NCBI GenBank assembly: GCA_900544765.1
Contig: UQWI01000001.1
Coordinates: 322,503 to 386,502, forward strand
From: an uncultured Eubacteriales bacterium
Lineage (GTDB): Bacteria; Bacillota; Clostridia; Oscillospirales; Oscillospiraceae
DNA length: 64,000 nucleotides
Reading direction: 5' to 3'
This document shows, piece by piece, positions 42,414-51,299 of this stretch (position 1 is the stretch's first letter; each line of letters starts with the position of its first letter). The notes beneath the pieces were generated by a model, which was given only the letters and a program-made list of their open reading frames with translations, did no database searches and was not told where the DNA came from. The position numbers were made by a program, and so were the translations under genes.

Positions 42414-43280
42414 TCACTCCGCCAGGGCCAAAAGCTCTTCCGGCGTAAACTTATAAACCTTGTCGCAGAACTGGCAGCTGACCTCCGTGTCTCGGCCCTC
42501 TGCCGCCATGTTCCGCAGCTCACCCGCGCCCACGCTGCGCAGCGCGTCGGCCACGCGCTCACGCGAGCAGCTGCAGCGGTACTCCACGGGCTTGCGCTCC
42601 ACCGTCTCGTGCTCGAGCCCGGCGAGCACCTGGTCTATAACGGCGTCGATGCCGTCCTCGCTGAGCACCGTGGTCAGCTGGTCCATGATGAAAATGTTGT
42701 CCTCGAGCTTCGTGATGAGCTCCTCCGGCGCGCCGGGCATGAGCTGCACTATGAAGCCGCCCGCGGCCTTGATGCTCCTGTCCGTGTCCACCAGCACGCC
42801 CAGGCCGACGGCGGAAGGTATCTGCTCGCTCTCCACCATGTACTGCGCCAGGTCCTCGGCTATCTCGCCCGTCACAAGCTCCGTGGAGCCTACATAGGGC
42901 TCCTTGAGGCCCAGATCACGGCTGACGGTCAGCATGCCGTCACGGCCGACCAGTCCGCCCACATCCAGCTTTCCGTCCGCCCTGGTGGGCAGGTCCGCAT
43001 GAGGCTCGGTGACATAGCCGCGCACATTGCCGCCGGAATCCGACACGGCAATCACGCTGCCGACGGGGCCGCCGCCGTTCACGCGGATAGTCAGGCTGGC
43101 GTCCTCCTCCTTCATGAGCTCGCCGAGCATGCTCGCGCCGCAGAGCGTGCGCCCCAGCGCCGCGCTGGCCGTCGGGCTCAGGTCGTGTATTTCCCGGGCG
43201 CGCTCCACGATGCCGCGCGCCGTGACGGCGGATATCTTCACAAATCCGTCCGTGGTCATAGTCCTTACTATTTCGTCCAT
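42414..43280 (-). CDS. hslO: Redox-regulated chaperone Hsp33
   Basis: The 288-residue protein has an N-terminal Hsp33 fold (GFVKISAVTARGIVERAREI, VGSVIAVSDSGGNVRGYVTE). The C-terminal zinc redox switch has CSCSRERV and CQFC, the CxC...CxxC set. It is activated by oxidation and holds unfolding proteins in the cytoplasm. The methyltransferase gene lies just upstream. Confidence 0.96.
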   Translation of the reverse strand: MDEIVRTMTTDGFVKISAVTARGIVERAREIHDLSPTASAALGRTLCGASMLGELMKEEDASLTIRVNGGGPVGSVIAVSDSGGNVRGYVTEPHADLPTRADGKLDVGGLVGRDGMLTVSRDLGLKEPYVGSTELVTGEIAEDLAQYMVESEQIPSAVGLGVLVDTDRSIKAAGGFIVQLMPGAPEELITKLEDNIFIMDQLTTVLSEDGIDAVIDQVLAGLEHETVERKPVEYRCSCSRERVADALRSVGAGELRNMAAEGRDTEVSCQFCDKVYKFTPEELLALAE

Positions 43281-43289
43281 ATACCAGGT

Positions 43290-44024
43290 CTACTCTCCTC
43301 TTGCTGCCTCGATAAAAACGCGCTCCGGCCCGGCCATAGGCCCGTCCGGGCGCTCCCGCACGTTCACAAAGCCGTGTCTGGACAGCATGTCCATCACGGC
43401 CTCGGTGCTGTGCGCATATTCTGTGTGTTCCTCGTTTGCATGCCGGTACGTGTCGCCCCTGACGCGCGAGAAGATGTCCATGCCGTACTTGAGCGCGCCG
43501 CGGCGCTCATCGAACCTGCCGCGCCAGACGCAGAACACGTCGTCCGTCTCGTCCACGGATACGCTCCCGTCCATGGAGCGCAGAAACTCCGGAGTGCGCA
43601 GGTCAAATATCAGCAGACCTCCCGGGCGTATAAACAGCCGCAGCCGCCTGAAACACTCGTCGAGCTCCCTGGTCGGAACGTAGCTCAGCGAGTCGAGCGA
43701 GGAATACGCCGCGTCCACCGTGCCGTAGAGGTCAAGCTCTCCGGCACTCTGGCAGATGAAGAGCGGCATGGGCCCGCCTGAAGAGCAGGCCTTCTCGCGG
43801 GCGCACATGAGCATCTCCTCGCTGCCGTCGGCGGCTATCATGTCGTAGCCGCGCCCGGCCATGATGAGCGAGAGCGTCCCCGTCCCGCAGCACAGGTCCA
43901 GCAGCAGCTTGAACTCGCCTCCGTCGTCGCGGAACAGCTTCTCGTAGAAGTCGGCGTATTCCTCATAGGGCACGTCGCCCGTCAGGGCGTCGTACCAGGG
44001 CGCGAGCGCATCGTATGCGCTCAT
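43290..44024 (-). CDS. Class I SAM-dependent methyltransferase
   Basis: The 244-residue protein has a Rossmann-like motif I LLDLCCGTGTLSLIMAGRGY near residue 42, then GSEEMLMCAREKA and YSSLDSLSYV (motif IV region). The start resembles the YqeM-like group (YDALAPWYDALTGDVPYEEY). The substrate is unknown. It overlaps the YerC gene by 4 bp. Confidence 0.88.
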   Translation of the reverse strand: MSAYDALAPWYDALTGDVPYEEYADFYEKLFRDDGGEFKLLLDLCCGTGTLSLIMAGRGYDMIAADGSEEMLMCAREKACSSGGPMPLFICQSAGELDLYGTVDAAYSSLDSLSYVPTRELDECFRRLRLFIRPGGLLIFDLRTPEFLRSMDGSVSVDETDDVFCVWRGRFDERRGALKYGMDIFSRVRGDTYRHANEEHTEYAHSTEAVMDMLSRHGFVNVRERPDGPMAGPERVFIEAARGE

Positions 44025-44344
44025 TCCTCTTCCTGCGGCTCCACGCCGAACTTGCCCGCCGCCTTGAGGCGCTCAAAGGCGACTTCATAGCCGTCCGCAC
44101 CGTATTGCAGGCTGCGGTTGACGCGGGATATGGTTGCGCTGGACGCGCCGGTCTTTTCGAGAATCTCGTTGTAGATCATGCCCTGGCTCAAGTAGACAGC
44201 CACCTGATAGCGCTGCTCCATGGCCTGCAGCTCCGTCACGGTACACAGGTCGTCAAAAAACCTCTTGCACTCCTCAACGGTCTTCAGCGTGAGTATCGCC
44301 TCATACATTTCGTCGCGCCTGGGCTTCTTGTTCTGTTTGTTCAT
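44021..44344 (-). CDS. YerC/YecD family TrpR-like regulator
   Basis: The 107-residue helical protein has ILTLKTVEECKRFFDDLCTV, LQAMEQRYQVAVYLSQGMIY and an HTH EKTGASSATISRVNRSLQYG, the TrpR-superfamily YerC group. It probably binds DNA, but regulon and ligand are unknown. It is first of a three-gene group with the methyltransferase and hslO. Confidence 0.9.
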   Translation of the reverse strand: MNKQNKKPRRDEMYEAILTLKTVEECKRFFDDLCTVTELQAMEQRYQVAVYLSQGMIYNEILEKTGASSATISRVNRSLQYGADGYEVAFERLKAAGKFGVEPQEEE

Positions 44345-44537
44345 TACACACCTCGTAATTTAAAGTATGATTACTGCTTTCACATTTTATATGCTTAGCG
44401 CATAAAAGTAAAGAGCATATTTGGTCTTTTGACGAAAAATTCATAATTATTGGTGATAGGCATATTTCTATTGCCAATGCGTGAGTTTTATTATAGAATG
44501 GTATCAACAAGCCGAGCCTTTGGGAAAGGAGCTTTTT

Positions 44538-44984
44538 ATGCTTGAACTTATAGTACAGAACATGTCCATAGTGTGGCTGGCGCTCATGGTGCTGCTCCTT
44601 ATTATAGAGGCCGCAACGGCGGGCCTCACCTGTATCTGGTTCGCGCTCGGCGCGCTCGCCGCGCTGATAGCTGCGCTGTTCGGAGCGCAGATATGGCTCC
44701 AGGCACTCTGGTTTTTGGCGGTCAGCCTGCTCAGCCTGTGGCTGACGCGGCCGCTGGCATTAAAGTATCTCAACAGCCGCAAGGTGGCTACGAACGCCGA
44801 CAGGGTGGTCGGCGCCGAGGGCGTGGTCACCGAGGCGATTGACAACATAGCCGGTACGGGCGCCGTCAAGCTCGACGGCAAGGAGTGGACCGCCCGCAGT
44901 GAGAGCGGCATGGGCATATCCAAAGACGCCATAGTAATAGTGAAGCGCATCGAGGGCGTCAAGCTCATCGTAGACCCTGCCTGA
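44538..44984 (+). CDS. NfeD-family membrane protein
   Basis: The 148-residue protein has two to three membrane helices (about 8-75) followed by a small OB-fold (VVGAEGVVTEAIDNIAGTGA, then VKLDGKEWTARSESG), the short NfeD layout. I chose the ATG at 44538, preceded by AAAGGAG, over an upstream in-frame GTG. NfeD proteins partner with SPFH proteins, and one follows 66 bp on. Confidence 0.92.
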   Translation: MLELIVQNMSIVWLALMVLLLIIEAATAGLTCIWFALGALAALIAALFGAQIWLQALWFLAVSLLSLWLTRPLALKYLNSRKVATNADRVVGAEGVVTEAIDNIAGTGAVKLDGKEWTARSESGMGISKDAIVIVKRIEGVKLIVDPA

Positions 44985-45050
44985 GCGCACCCTGCCTCTC
45001 CGACAAGAGGCATTAAATAAACGTTTGTTTATAAAAGAGGAGGAAATATT

Positions 45051-45968
45051 ATGCCGCCAGTAGTGACCTTAGTTGTAATCGGATTACTCGTCCTGGTCGT
45101 TGTATTTATCCTTGTCCGCTGCATCCGCATAGTGCAGCAGTCAAAGGCGTACATCATCGAGCGCCTGGGCGCCTACCACGCGACTTGGAACGTGGGTCTC
45201 CACTTCAAAATACCTTTTATTGAGCGTGTAGCAAAGGTCGTCTCGCTGAAGGAGCAGGTCGCGGATTTCCAGCCGCAGCCCGTCATCACGAAGGACAACG
45301 TCACCATGCAGATAGACTCGGTCGTGTACTTCCAGATTACCGACCCCATGCTCTACACCTACGGCATCGACCGTCCGCTCGTCGCCATTGAGAACCTCTC
45401 CGCAACCACGCTGCGTAACATCATAGGCGAGCTGGAGCTCGACCAGTGCCTCACCAGCCGAGACGTCATCAACACCAAAATGCGCGCCATCCTCGACGAG
45501 GCCACCGACCCCTGGGGCATAAAGGTCAACCGCGTGGAGCTCAAGAACATACTCCCGCCCAAGGACATCCAGAACGCAATGGAGAAGCAGATGAAGGCTG
45601 AGCGTGAGCGCCGCGAAGCCATACTCCGCGCCGAAGGCGAGAAGAAGGCCGCTATACTTACCGCTGAAGGCGAAAACCAGAGCGCAATACTCCGCGCCGA
45701 GGCCAAGAAGCAGGCGCAGATTCTCGAGGCCGAGGGTAAGGCCGAGGCCATCCTCGCTGTCCAGAGGGCCACCGCCGACTCCATCAAGCTCATGAACGAG
45801 GCCGCGCCGAGCGACCAGGTCATACGCATCCGCGCCCTCGAGGCCTTTGCGGCCGCTGCGGACGGCAAGGCCACCAAGATAATTATCCCCAGCGAGATTC
45901 AGGGCCTGGCCGGTTTGGCGGAGGGCGTCGTGCAGTCCGTCTCCAAAGAGCCCAGGGCAGAGGTATAA
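45051..45968 (+). CDS. SPFH/Band 7 protein (stomatin/slipin type)
   Basis: The 305-residue protein has one N-terminal membrane helix (about 5-25) and an SPFH domain (SKAYIIERLGAYHATWNVGL, NVTMQIDSVVYFQITDPMLY). A long Ala/Glu/Lys-rich coiled coil with ILRAEGEKKAAILTAEGE repeats follows. It is expected to form large oligomeric microdomains in the membrane with NfeD. Confidence 0.94.
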   Translation: MPPVVTLVVIGLLVLVVVFILVRCIRIVQQSKAYIIERLGAYHATWNVGLHFKIPFIERVAKVVSLKEQVADFQPQPVITKDNVTMQIDSVVYFQITDPMLYTYGIDRPLVAIENLSATTLRNIIGELELDQCLTSRDVINTKMRAILDEATDPWGIKVNRVELKNILPPKDIQNAMEKQMKAERERREAILRAEGEKKAAILTAEGENQSAILRAEAKKQAQILEAEGKAEAILAVQRATADSIKLMNEAAPSDQVIRIRALEAFAAAADGKATKIIIPSEIQGLAGLAEGVVQSVSKEPRAEV

Positions 45969-45990
45969 AATCGGATAGAGGTCGATAGAC

Positions 45991-47265
45991 ATGCAGTATT
46001 CTGAGAAAGCGAGACAGTTCCTTGCCGCGCATGGCATGCAGCCCGAGCGCATGCCGCTTGCCGAGTTGGTGACGGCTTTCGTCAGTGAAATGGAGCGCGG
46101 CCTGTCCGGCGAGAAGTGCTCTCTCGACATGATACCCACATATCTAGGCTCCGGCGTAGTCGAGCCGGGACGCCGCGCGGCGGTCATAGACGCCGGCGGG
46201 ACAAATTTCCGCGCCTCGCAGGTGCTTTTCGCGGAGGGCGGTGCCGAGATAGAGCGAGTTGAACGAGCACCCATGCCGGGCTCCGAGCGTCCGGCCACCT
46301 GGGACGAGTTCATAGATTTCTCCGCCCGCAAGCTGCTCGAAGTCAGCGACAGGGCCGAGGGAGTTGGCTTTTGCTTCTCCTACCGTGCAGAGATAACTCC
46401 AGAGCGCGACGGCAGGGTTATTCACATGAGCAAGGGTGTGGATTTGAGCGGCTACGAAGGGCGTCTGCTCTGTGCCGATCTGAAGGACGCGCTGCGCCGT
46501 CTGGGCGCTTCGGAAGTCCCTGTAGTGCTCGTCAACGACACCACCGCCGTCGCACTTTCGGGCGCCGGGCTGCTGGGCACGGAGGGCTATGACAGCCTCA
46601 TAGGCCTGGTTGTCGGCACCGGTCTGAACACCTGCTGCGAGCTTGACACCGGGGCCATCGGCAAGCTGGGCCTGCCCGCCGGGCAAAGTATGTTCGTAAA
46701 TCTGGAGAGCGGCTGCTTCGACGGCTGTCCCTCCGGCGACTTCGACCTGGAGCTCGACGCCGCGACCAACAATCCCAGGGACCACCTCTTCGAGAAGATG
46801 GTCTCCGGCGCCTACCTCGGCGAGCTCTGCCGCCTCACGCTGCGCGCCGCCGCCGGCGAGGGCCTCCTCACCCCCGCCGGAGCCGAAAAGCTTCTGGCGC
46901 TTGATGCGCTGAGCAGCGCCCAGGCCGACAAGCTCGCCATGGGCGAGGTCCCGGACGAGTTCGGCAAGCACGACGCCAAGCTCGTGCGCGATCTCTGCCG
47001 TGCTATATTCGAGCGCGCGGCCAGATACGTCTGCGCGAACATCTCGGCCATCCTGGTCTACACCGGCAAGGGCCGCGACGAGGCGCGGCCCGCCTGCGTC
47101 TGTGCGGACGGCTCCGTTATACGCCACAGCCTCGCGTTCTCGACGGAGCTCAACCGGTACCTGGACAGCTTCACACGCGCCATACTGGGCCGTCACTGCG
47201 TCATACATACCGCCGACGAGGCCACCACTCTGGGCAGCGCCGCCGCCGCCCTCTTGAACGGCTGA
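45991..47265 (+). CDS. Hexokinase-family sugar kinase (eukaryote-like type)
   Basis: The 424-residue protein has the ATP-binding phosphate-1 motif IDAGGTNFRAS near residues 66-76, the sugar-binding region with FCFSYRAEITPERDGRVIHM, and the catalytic Asp near 183 in VVLVNDTTAVAL. LIGLVVGTGLNTCCE and NLESGCFD complete the two-lobed hexokinase signature, which resembles mammalian and yeast hexokinases rather than the ROK or Glk families. It would phosphorylate glucose or a related hexose. It lies 22 bp behind the SPFH gene. Confidence 0.88.
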   Translation: MQYSEKARQFLAAHGMQPERMPLAELVTAFVSEMERGLSGEKCSLDMIPTYLGSGVVEPGRRAAVIDAGGTNFRASQVLFAEGGAEIERVERAPMPGSERPATWDEFIDFSARKLLEVSDRAEGVGFCFSYRAEITPERDGRVIHMSKGVDLSGYEGRLLCADLKDALRRLGASEVPVVLVNDTTAVALSGAGLLGTEGYDSLIGLVVGTGLNTCCELDTGAIGKLGLPAGQSMFVNLESGCFDGCPSGDFDLELDAATNNPRDHLFEKMVSGAYLGELCRLTLRAAAGEGLLTPAGAEKLLALDALSSAQADKLAMGEVPDEFGKHDAKLVRDLCRAIFERAARYVCANISAILVYTGKGRDEARPACVCADGSVIRHSLAFSTELNRYLDSFTRAILGRHCVIHTADEATTLGSAAAALLNG

Positions 47266-47319
47266 AACCGCGCACCGCGGCTAAGCAAATAGATAAGGAA
47301 ATCCAAGGAGGACAAACAC

Positions 47320-47718
47320 ATGCCGCTTGAACTGGGCATAATGGGCAGCGCGAGCTGCGTAGTTACAGAGCAGGACACCGCCAAGGCAGTCGGCTCCGGA
47401 GGAGTCGACGTCATGAGCACCCCCAGGCTCGTGGCTCTCATGGAGAACGCCGCGAAGGACAGCGTCGCGCCCTATCTGGAGCCCGGCATGACCACGGTCG
47501 GCACCGCACTGAACATCCAGCACATGGCCGCAACTCCCGTCGGTATGAACTGCACCGCCGAGAGCACGCTCATAGAGATTGACCGCCGCCGCCTGGTCTT
47601 TGAGATAACCGCCCACGACGACGTCGAAGTAGTCGGCAAGGGCACGCACGAGCGCTTCATCGTAAACAGCGAAAAGTTCGTCAGCAAGTGCAACTCCAAG
47701 AAGCCCCAGAACGTCTGA
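47320..47718 (+). CDS. Hotdog-fold thioesterase (FlK-like)
   Basis: The 132-residue protein resembles the fluoroacetyl-CoA thioesterase group. SSxTP-like text is STPRLVALMENAAKDSVAPY, followed by TVGTALNIQHMAATPVGMNC and FEITAHDDVEVVGKGTHERF. Clostridial relatives are usually annotated as general acyl-CoA thioesterases. AAGGAGG precedes the ATG. It is the last gene before the terminators that bound the catabolic island. Confidence 0.88.
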   Translation: MPLELGIMGSASCVVTEQDTAKAVGSGGVDVMSTPRLVALMENAAKDSVAPYLEPGMTTVGTALNIQHMAATPVGMNCTAESTLIEIDRRRLVFEITAHDDVEVVGKGTHERFIVNSEKFVSKCNSKKPQNV

Positions 47719-47722
47719 CAAA

Positions 47723-47753
47723 AAAACGCCGCCCACCAGGCGGCGTTTTCCTT
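47723..47753. terminator. Bidirectional terminator
   Basis: AAAACGCCGCC (47723-47733) pairs with GGCGGCGTTTT (47739-47749), with T-rich text on both strands. Confidence 0.88.
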
Positions 47754-47774
47754 TTGGTTAGAACGCATATATAC

Positions 47775-47809
47775 GGCAGCATCCCCGCTCATCGAGCGGG
47801 GATGCTGCC
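47775..47809. terminator. Strong hairpin at the end of the catabolic island
   Basis: GGCAGCATCCCCGCTC and GAGCGGGGATGCTGCC form a 16-bp perfect stem with loop ATC. There is no T-run next to it. A further imperfect hairpin (CCGTTCGG / CCGAACGG) lies near 47838-47875. The rest of 47810-47967 holds no gene. Confidence 0.5.
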
Positions 47810-47967
47810 ATGCCCGGATTTTTGCTCAAAGCTTCCGTTCGGCCGACGCTCTCCAAAGTCATCCGAACGGCAAGCGCCGTTTGCCGGACATGAATATCAC
47901 TGTAATAGGCCTGAACCGCACCCTATGAATGAAACCATGCGTGTTCGGGCACGAGCTCCGGACATTC

Positions 47968-49128
47968 TCACTGCTCTATGACCTTGCCGGAACGCACAAT
48001 CAGCACGGGCTGCGCCTGATAGGCCAGCACTTCCCTGGGTGTGGCGGCGTCAAATACTGTGACGTTTGCAGCTGCGGATTCGCTAATTCCATATTCTTCA
48101 AGCCTGAGCAGCCTTGCCCCTCCGCAAGTGAGCATTTCCCACACAGAGTCGACCTCTTCATCGGTAAAGAAACGCTGGATATAGCTCAGGAGCAGCGCAA
48201 CCTGCTTAACGTCACCGCTGCCAAGCGGATTAAAAAAGTCTCGAATGTTGTCGGAGCCCAGGCCTACGGTGATACCGCCGCCAACCAGTTCTTTTACGGG
48301 CGCTATCCTGCGTGTAGAAATTGCCGTTGGAGCTATCGTGGCAGCAAATCCGCCCTCTGAAAGCAACTCTATTGCCCTCTTGCGCTCTTCCGGTGTAAGC
48401 ACCGCCAAAGTACACATGTGTATGGCGTTTACACGCCCCTCCAAGCCCATTTTCAGCGCTTTATCTACCGTATATGGCAAAAGGTAGTTCTCACGCTTAC
48501 CCGACTCGTCCAAGTGGAAATCCGCATCCACGCCGTAGCGCTTTGCAAGCTGAAGGATATAGTCTATATGCCTCTCGCCTTCACCGCAGGTAATCGTGTG
48601 TCCTCCGATGAGGTCCGCACCCATTTCCAGCGACTCCGGCAAAAGCTTTTCCGTCTCTCCGTCAGAGAATATGCCTTCCTGCGAAAACGCCGCCACCTGT
48701 ATGTCTAGTATCCCGCGATATTTTTCTCTGAGTGCAAGCATCGCCTCAACGCCCTTGAGCTTCACAATGGCGTCTACGTCGACATTGGTGCGCACGGCAA
48801 TTGCACCGGAGCGTATTTCTCTCTTAATTATTCTCTCTGCACGCTCCGTGATATCTTCAACGGTAAATTTAGCCTTTTCCCCTCTCGTCAAGGCCCCTTT
48901 GGCCCCGCCATCGCCGTCGACATAAGCGGCTCGCTCGTTGAGCAGCGCCTTGTCCATATGCAGGTGGCAGTCGACCAGCCCCGGGACAGCGACCCTTCCT
49001 GCCGCGTCAAACTCAAGCTCTGCCGGGCCCAAAAGCGTCTCTGCCATGGCCGTGACAGTTCCGTCCGAGATGCCTATATCAGTTATCCTGCCGTCTACAT
49101 TTGCTCTTCGTATAAGGATATCGTACAT
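47968..49128 (-). CDS. Cytosine deaminase/AtzC-like amidohydrolase
   Basis: The 386-residue metal-dependent hydrolase of the CodA/AtzC branch has metal ligands HLHMDK (His 55, His 57), the CodA-type HLDESG (His 205, with Asp 207 and Glu 208), AIHMCT (His 237) and GSDNIRDFFNP (Asp 293). Members remove amino or alkylamino groups from pyrimidine and triazine rings; AtzC makes cyanuric acid. It is the last gene of the leftward island, 5 bp after the ring-opening amidohydrolase, so its product may be that enzyme's ring substrate. True cytosine deaminase activity cannot be excluded. Confidence 0.82.
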   Translation of the reverse strand: MYDILIRRANVDGRITDIGISDGTVTAMAETLLGPAELEFDAAGRVAVPGLVDCHLHMDKALLNERAAYVDGDGGAKGALTRGEKAKFTVEDITERAERIIKREIRSGAIAVRTNVDVDAIVKLKGVEAMLALREKYRGILDIQVAAFSQEGIFSDGETEKLLPESLEMGADLIGGHTITCGEGERHIDYILQLAKRYGVDADFHLDESGKRENYLLPYTVDKALKMGLEGRVNAIHMCTLAVLTPEERKRAIELLSEGGFAATIAPTAISTRRIAPVKELVGGGITVGLGSDNIRDFFNPLGSGDVKQVALLLSYIQRFFTDEEVDSVWEMLTCGGARLLRLEEYGISESAAANVTVFDAATPREVLAYQAQPVLIVRSGKVIEQ

Positions 49129-49133
49129 TCCGC

Positions 49134-50228
49134 TTACGCCTCAACTATCGCAGCAACGAGGTTGGCGCCAAGAGGCCCTTGGTGCTCATATCCAGCGGAG
49201 GCAAGTATCATAGTATCGCCAATCATAGAGCCCACAATGGCGTTGATTACGGCTTTTGCGAATATGCCCTGATACCCGGACAGATAATCGGACTTCATTG
49301 TAGTCCTGCGCCCACGGATGGAACCCATGGCGTCGGCCCCGGCATTAATGAACACGGTCGCAATGCGCTCACGCTCGGACTGCGGTATAACCTCGTCGAA
49401 CTTGAGTCCTGCGGCTTTGAAGGCGGCCTTTGCACCATCGACGTCAAGCGTGTCCTTCATAACTCCGGAGCCAATCCTGTACTTGCTCACAGACTTGGTA
49501 GAGTTGCCTATAACTATGACCTTGCAGGCCACCTGCTCGTTGCCGGCCGAAGTAGACGCGACATTGGAATACAGGTTCCAATTGCTGCATATGGCCTCGT
49601 CGGTGACATCCTCGTCTTTTATCTCGCCCAGGCCGAGCGCCACACCCAGGGCGGATGCGCCCTTGGACTTTGAACCAGCTTCGGCGAAGTTGGTGCTGCA
49701 GCAGGTTTTGCCGCGGCTCTGTGCGTCGGCGAGCCTAGCAGCAGTCAGATTGGGGCATTTTACTTCCACGCAGTGGACATCAGCTATATCGGTTATCCCG
49801 GCCTCGGCCATGGCTTCTTTGACAGCCTGTGCCACGAGCCTCACCTGTACGGCGGTGCCGTACTCCTCGGGAAGGAGCACCCGCGTAATCTTTATACCAA
49901 GAGCGAGACGTTTTTCACTGTTTTCAGGCGCGTCCACTTCCTTGCGCGTGAATACGGTGTAGTGTGGGCTCATCAGGCCGCCGGTAAGCCCTATCATCAG
50001 CATAGGTATGCGCTTTGCCACCTGCTCGCGGGTCATGTTCATTTTTACGGAGAGCATAAGCTCAAACGAGAGCGCTGCATATCCACGCGAGTATCCGTCG
50101 CCTTCAGTCTGCGCTATTATTGCGGAGATGTCGAACGGGTCTACGGTGCCGTTGTCAATTAGCTTCTCCAGCTCGGACACGTCGTCCGGCCCCGCCATCG
50201 GTACTCTGTAAACGTTTACGTCCATCAT
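49134..50228 (-). CDS. Ring-opening amidohydrolase (barbiturase/cyanuric acid hydrolase family)
   Basis: The 364-residue protein has three similar domains. Recognisable family text includes TEGDGYSRGYAALS (41-54), the GLTGGLMSPHYTVF turn, VEVKCPNLT (Lys 157), VASTSAGNE (Ser 227), GSIRGRRTTMKSD (303-313) and the C-terminal ASAGYEHQGPLGANLVA. As I recall, catalysis in AtzD uses the domain-2 Lys-Ser pair, and that pair is present. Domain 1 has Gln 40 and Ile 79, and domain 3 Asn 295, where the family usually shows Lys, Ser and Lys. It should hydrolyse a cyclic imide ring to an acyl-urea. AAGGAGG precedes the start. Confidence 0.88.
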   Translation of the reverse strand: MMDVNVYRVPMAGPDDVSELEKLIDNGTVDPFDISAIIAQTEGDGYSRGYAALSFELMLSVKMNMTREQVAKRIPMLMIGLTGGLMSPHYTVFTRKEVDAPENSEKRLALGIKITRVLLPEEYGTAVQVRLVAQAVKEAMAEAGITDIADVHCVEVKCPNLTAARLADAQSRGKTCCSTNFAEAGSKSKGASALGVALGLGEIKDEDVTDEAICSNWNLYSNVASTSAGNEQVACKVIVIGNSTKSVSKYRIGSGVMKDTLDVDGAKAAFKAAGLKFDEVIPQSERERIATVFINAGADAMGSIRGRRTTMKSDYLSGYQGIFAKAVINAIVGSMIGDTMILASAGYEHQGPLGANLVAAIVEA

Positions 50229-50337
50229 AAGTCATTTCCTCCTTAGTTTTATTAAAATACCGCTCTTGATTATTATGGCCGTTTCAGCCCATAGCGAACA
50301 CCGTTGAGCCATGTCGGAGCCACATATGGAGGCTAAT

Positions 50338-51273
50338 TCACGGCGTTACCCGCGTGCCCGTCTTTCTCTCAATCGCATCTTTCATACGGTCGAGCGAAGT
50401 TATTATGGCCTCCCCGCCCGACTTCTCCACGAAGCCGCAAACTGCATCTATTTTCGGCCCCATGCTTCCGGCCGGGAACTGTCCCTCCGCCATGTATTCA
50501 CGAGCCTCCGCCACAGTCATGCTGTCAATATCCCGTTGAGTGGGCTTCCCATAGTCAAGCGCAACTTTTTCCACGCCAGTAAGTATCATGAGTATGTCGG
50601 CGCCTATCTCCTCTGCTATCAGTGCGGAAGCCAGGTCTTTGTCTATGACCGCCTCCACTCCCGACAGCCTCCCGCCTTCGTTTACGACGGGGATTCCGCC
50701 CCCGCCCGCGGCAATTACCAGGAAACCGGAATTAAGCAGCTCGCTTATGGCCTCGTGCTCGACAATCTCTATCGGTCTCGGCGTTGGAACGACGCGGCGA
50801 TACCCGCGTCCGCTGTCCTCGACCATAGTAAGGCCGTCGTTTGCAAGCTGCTCGGCCTCTTCTCGAGTGTAAAACGGGCCCACAGGCTTGGTCGGGTGCT
50901 GGAAATTCGCATCGTTCCTGTCGACAATGACCCGGGTAACAATTGTGGTTACCTCTTTCTCAATGCTCCGCTCCTTCATCCGGTTATACAGTTCTTGGGA
51001 AATCATGTATCCCAGGCTGCCCTGCGTCTGCGCGCCGCAGACATCAAGCGGATTTACGGGTATCACATCCTGTGCGACTTCATTCTGTATTATTATAGAA
51101 CCGACCTGCGGGCCGTTTCCGTGCGTCAAAACTATGTGATATCCGGCCTGGACAAGGTCCAGTATAGGGTCGCAGCAATCTCGTATATTTTGAATCTGCT
51201 CCTCGACTGTACCCTTCTGGCCGTTTTTAGTAATCGCATTGCCTCCAATGGCAATGACGACTGTTTGCTTCAT
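50338..51273 (-). CDS. arcC: Carbamate kinase
   Basis: The 311-residue enzyme has VVIAIGGNAITKNGQKGTVE at the start, VLTHGNGPQVGSIIIQNEVA near 50, and VIAAGGGGIPVVNEGGRLSG near 210. It converts carbamoyl phosphate and ADP to ATP, CO2 and ammonia. No arginine deiminase or ornithine carbamoyltransferase gene is nearby; its partner here is the FdrA/DUF1116/DUF2877 set, as in the anaerobic allantoin pathway (AllK of E. coli). A 109-bp gap, without a clear promoter, separates it from the next gene. Confidence 0.95.
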   Translation of the reverse strand: MKQTVVIAIGGNAITKNGQKGTVEEQIQNIRDCCDPILDLVQAGYHIVLTHGNGPQVGSIIIQNEVAQDVIPVNPLDVCGAQTQGSLGYMISQELYNRMKERSIEKEVTTIVTRVIVDRNDANFQHPTKPVGPFYTREEAEQLANDGLTMVEDSGRGYRRVVPTPRPIEIVEHEAISELLNSGFLVIAAGGGGIPVVNEGGRLSGVEAVIDKDLASALIAEEIGADILMILTGVEKVALDYGKPTQRDIDSMTVAEAREYMAEGQFPAGSMGPKIDAVCGFVEKSGGEAIITSLDRMKDAIERKTGTRVTP

Positions 51274-51299
51274 GTTGCCCTCCTAAATTCCTGTATAAG

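Noticed and set aside
42287..42562. Minus-strand frame overlapping the tRNA promoter
   Set aside because: It overlaps hslO in another phase and covers a consensus promoter, with no domain visible.
50338..51273. Arginine deiminase pathway
   Set aside because: Carbamate kinase is present but arcA, a catabolic ornithine carbamoyltransferase and an arginine/ornithine exchanger are not. The FdrA set is the likely partner.
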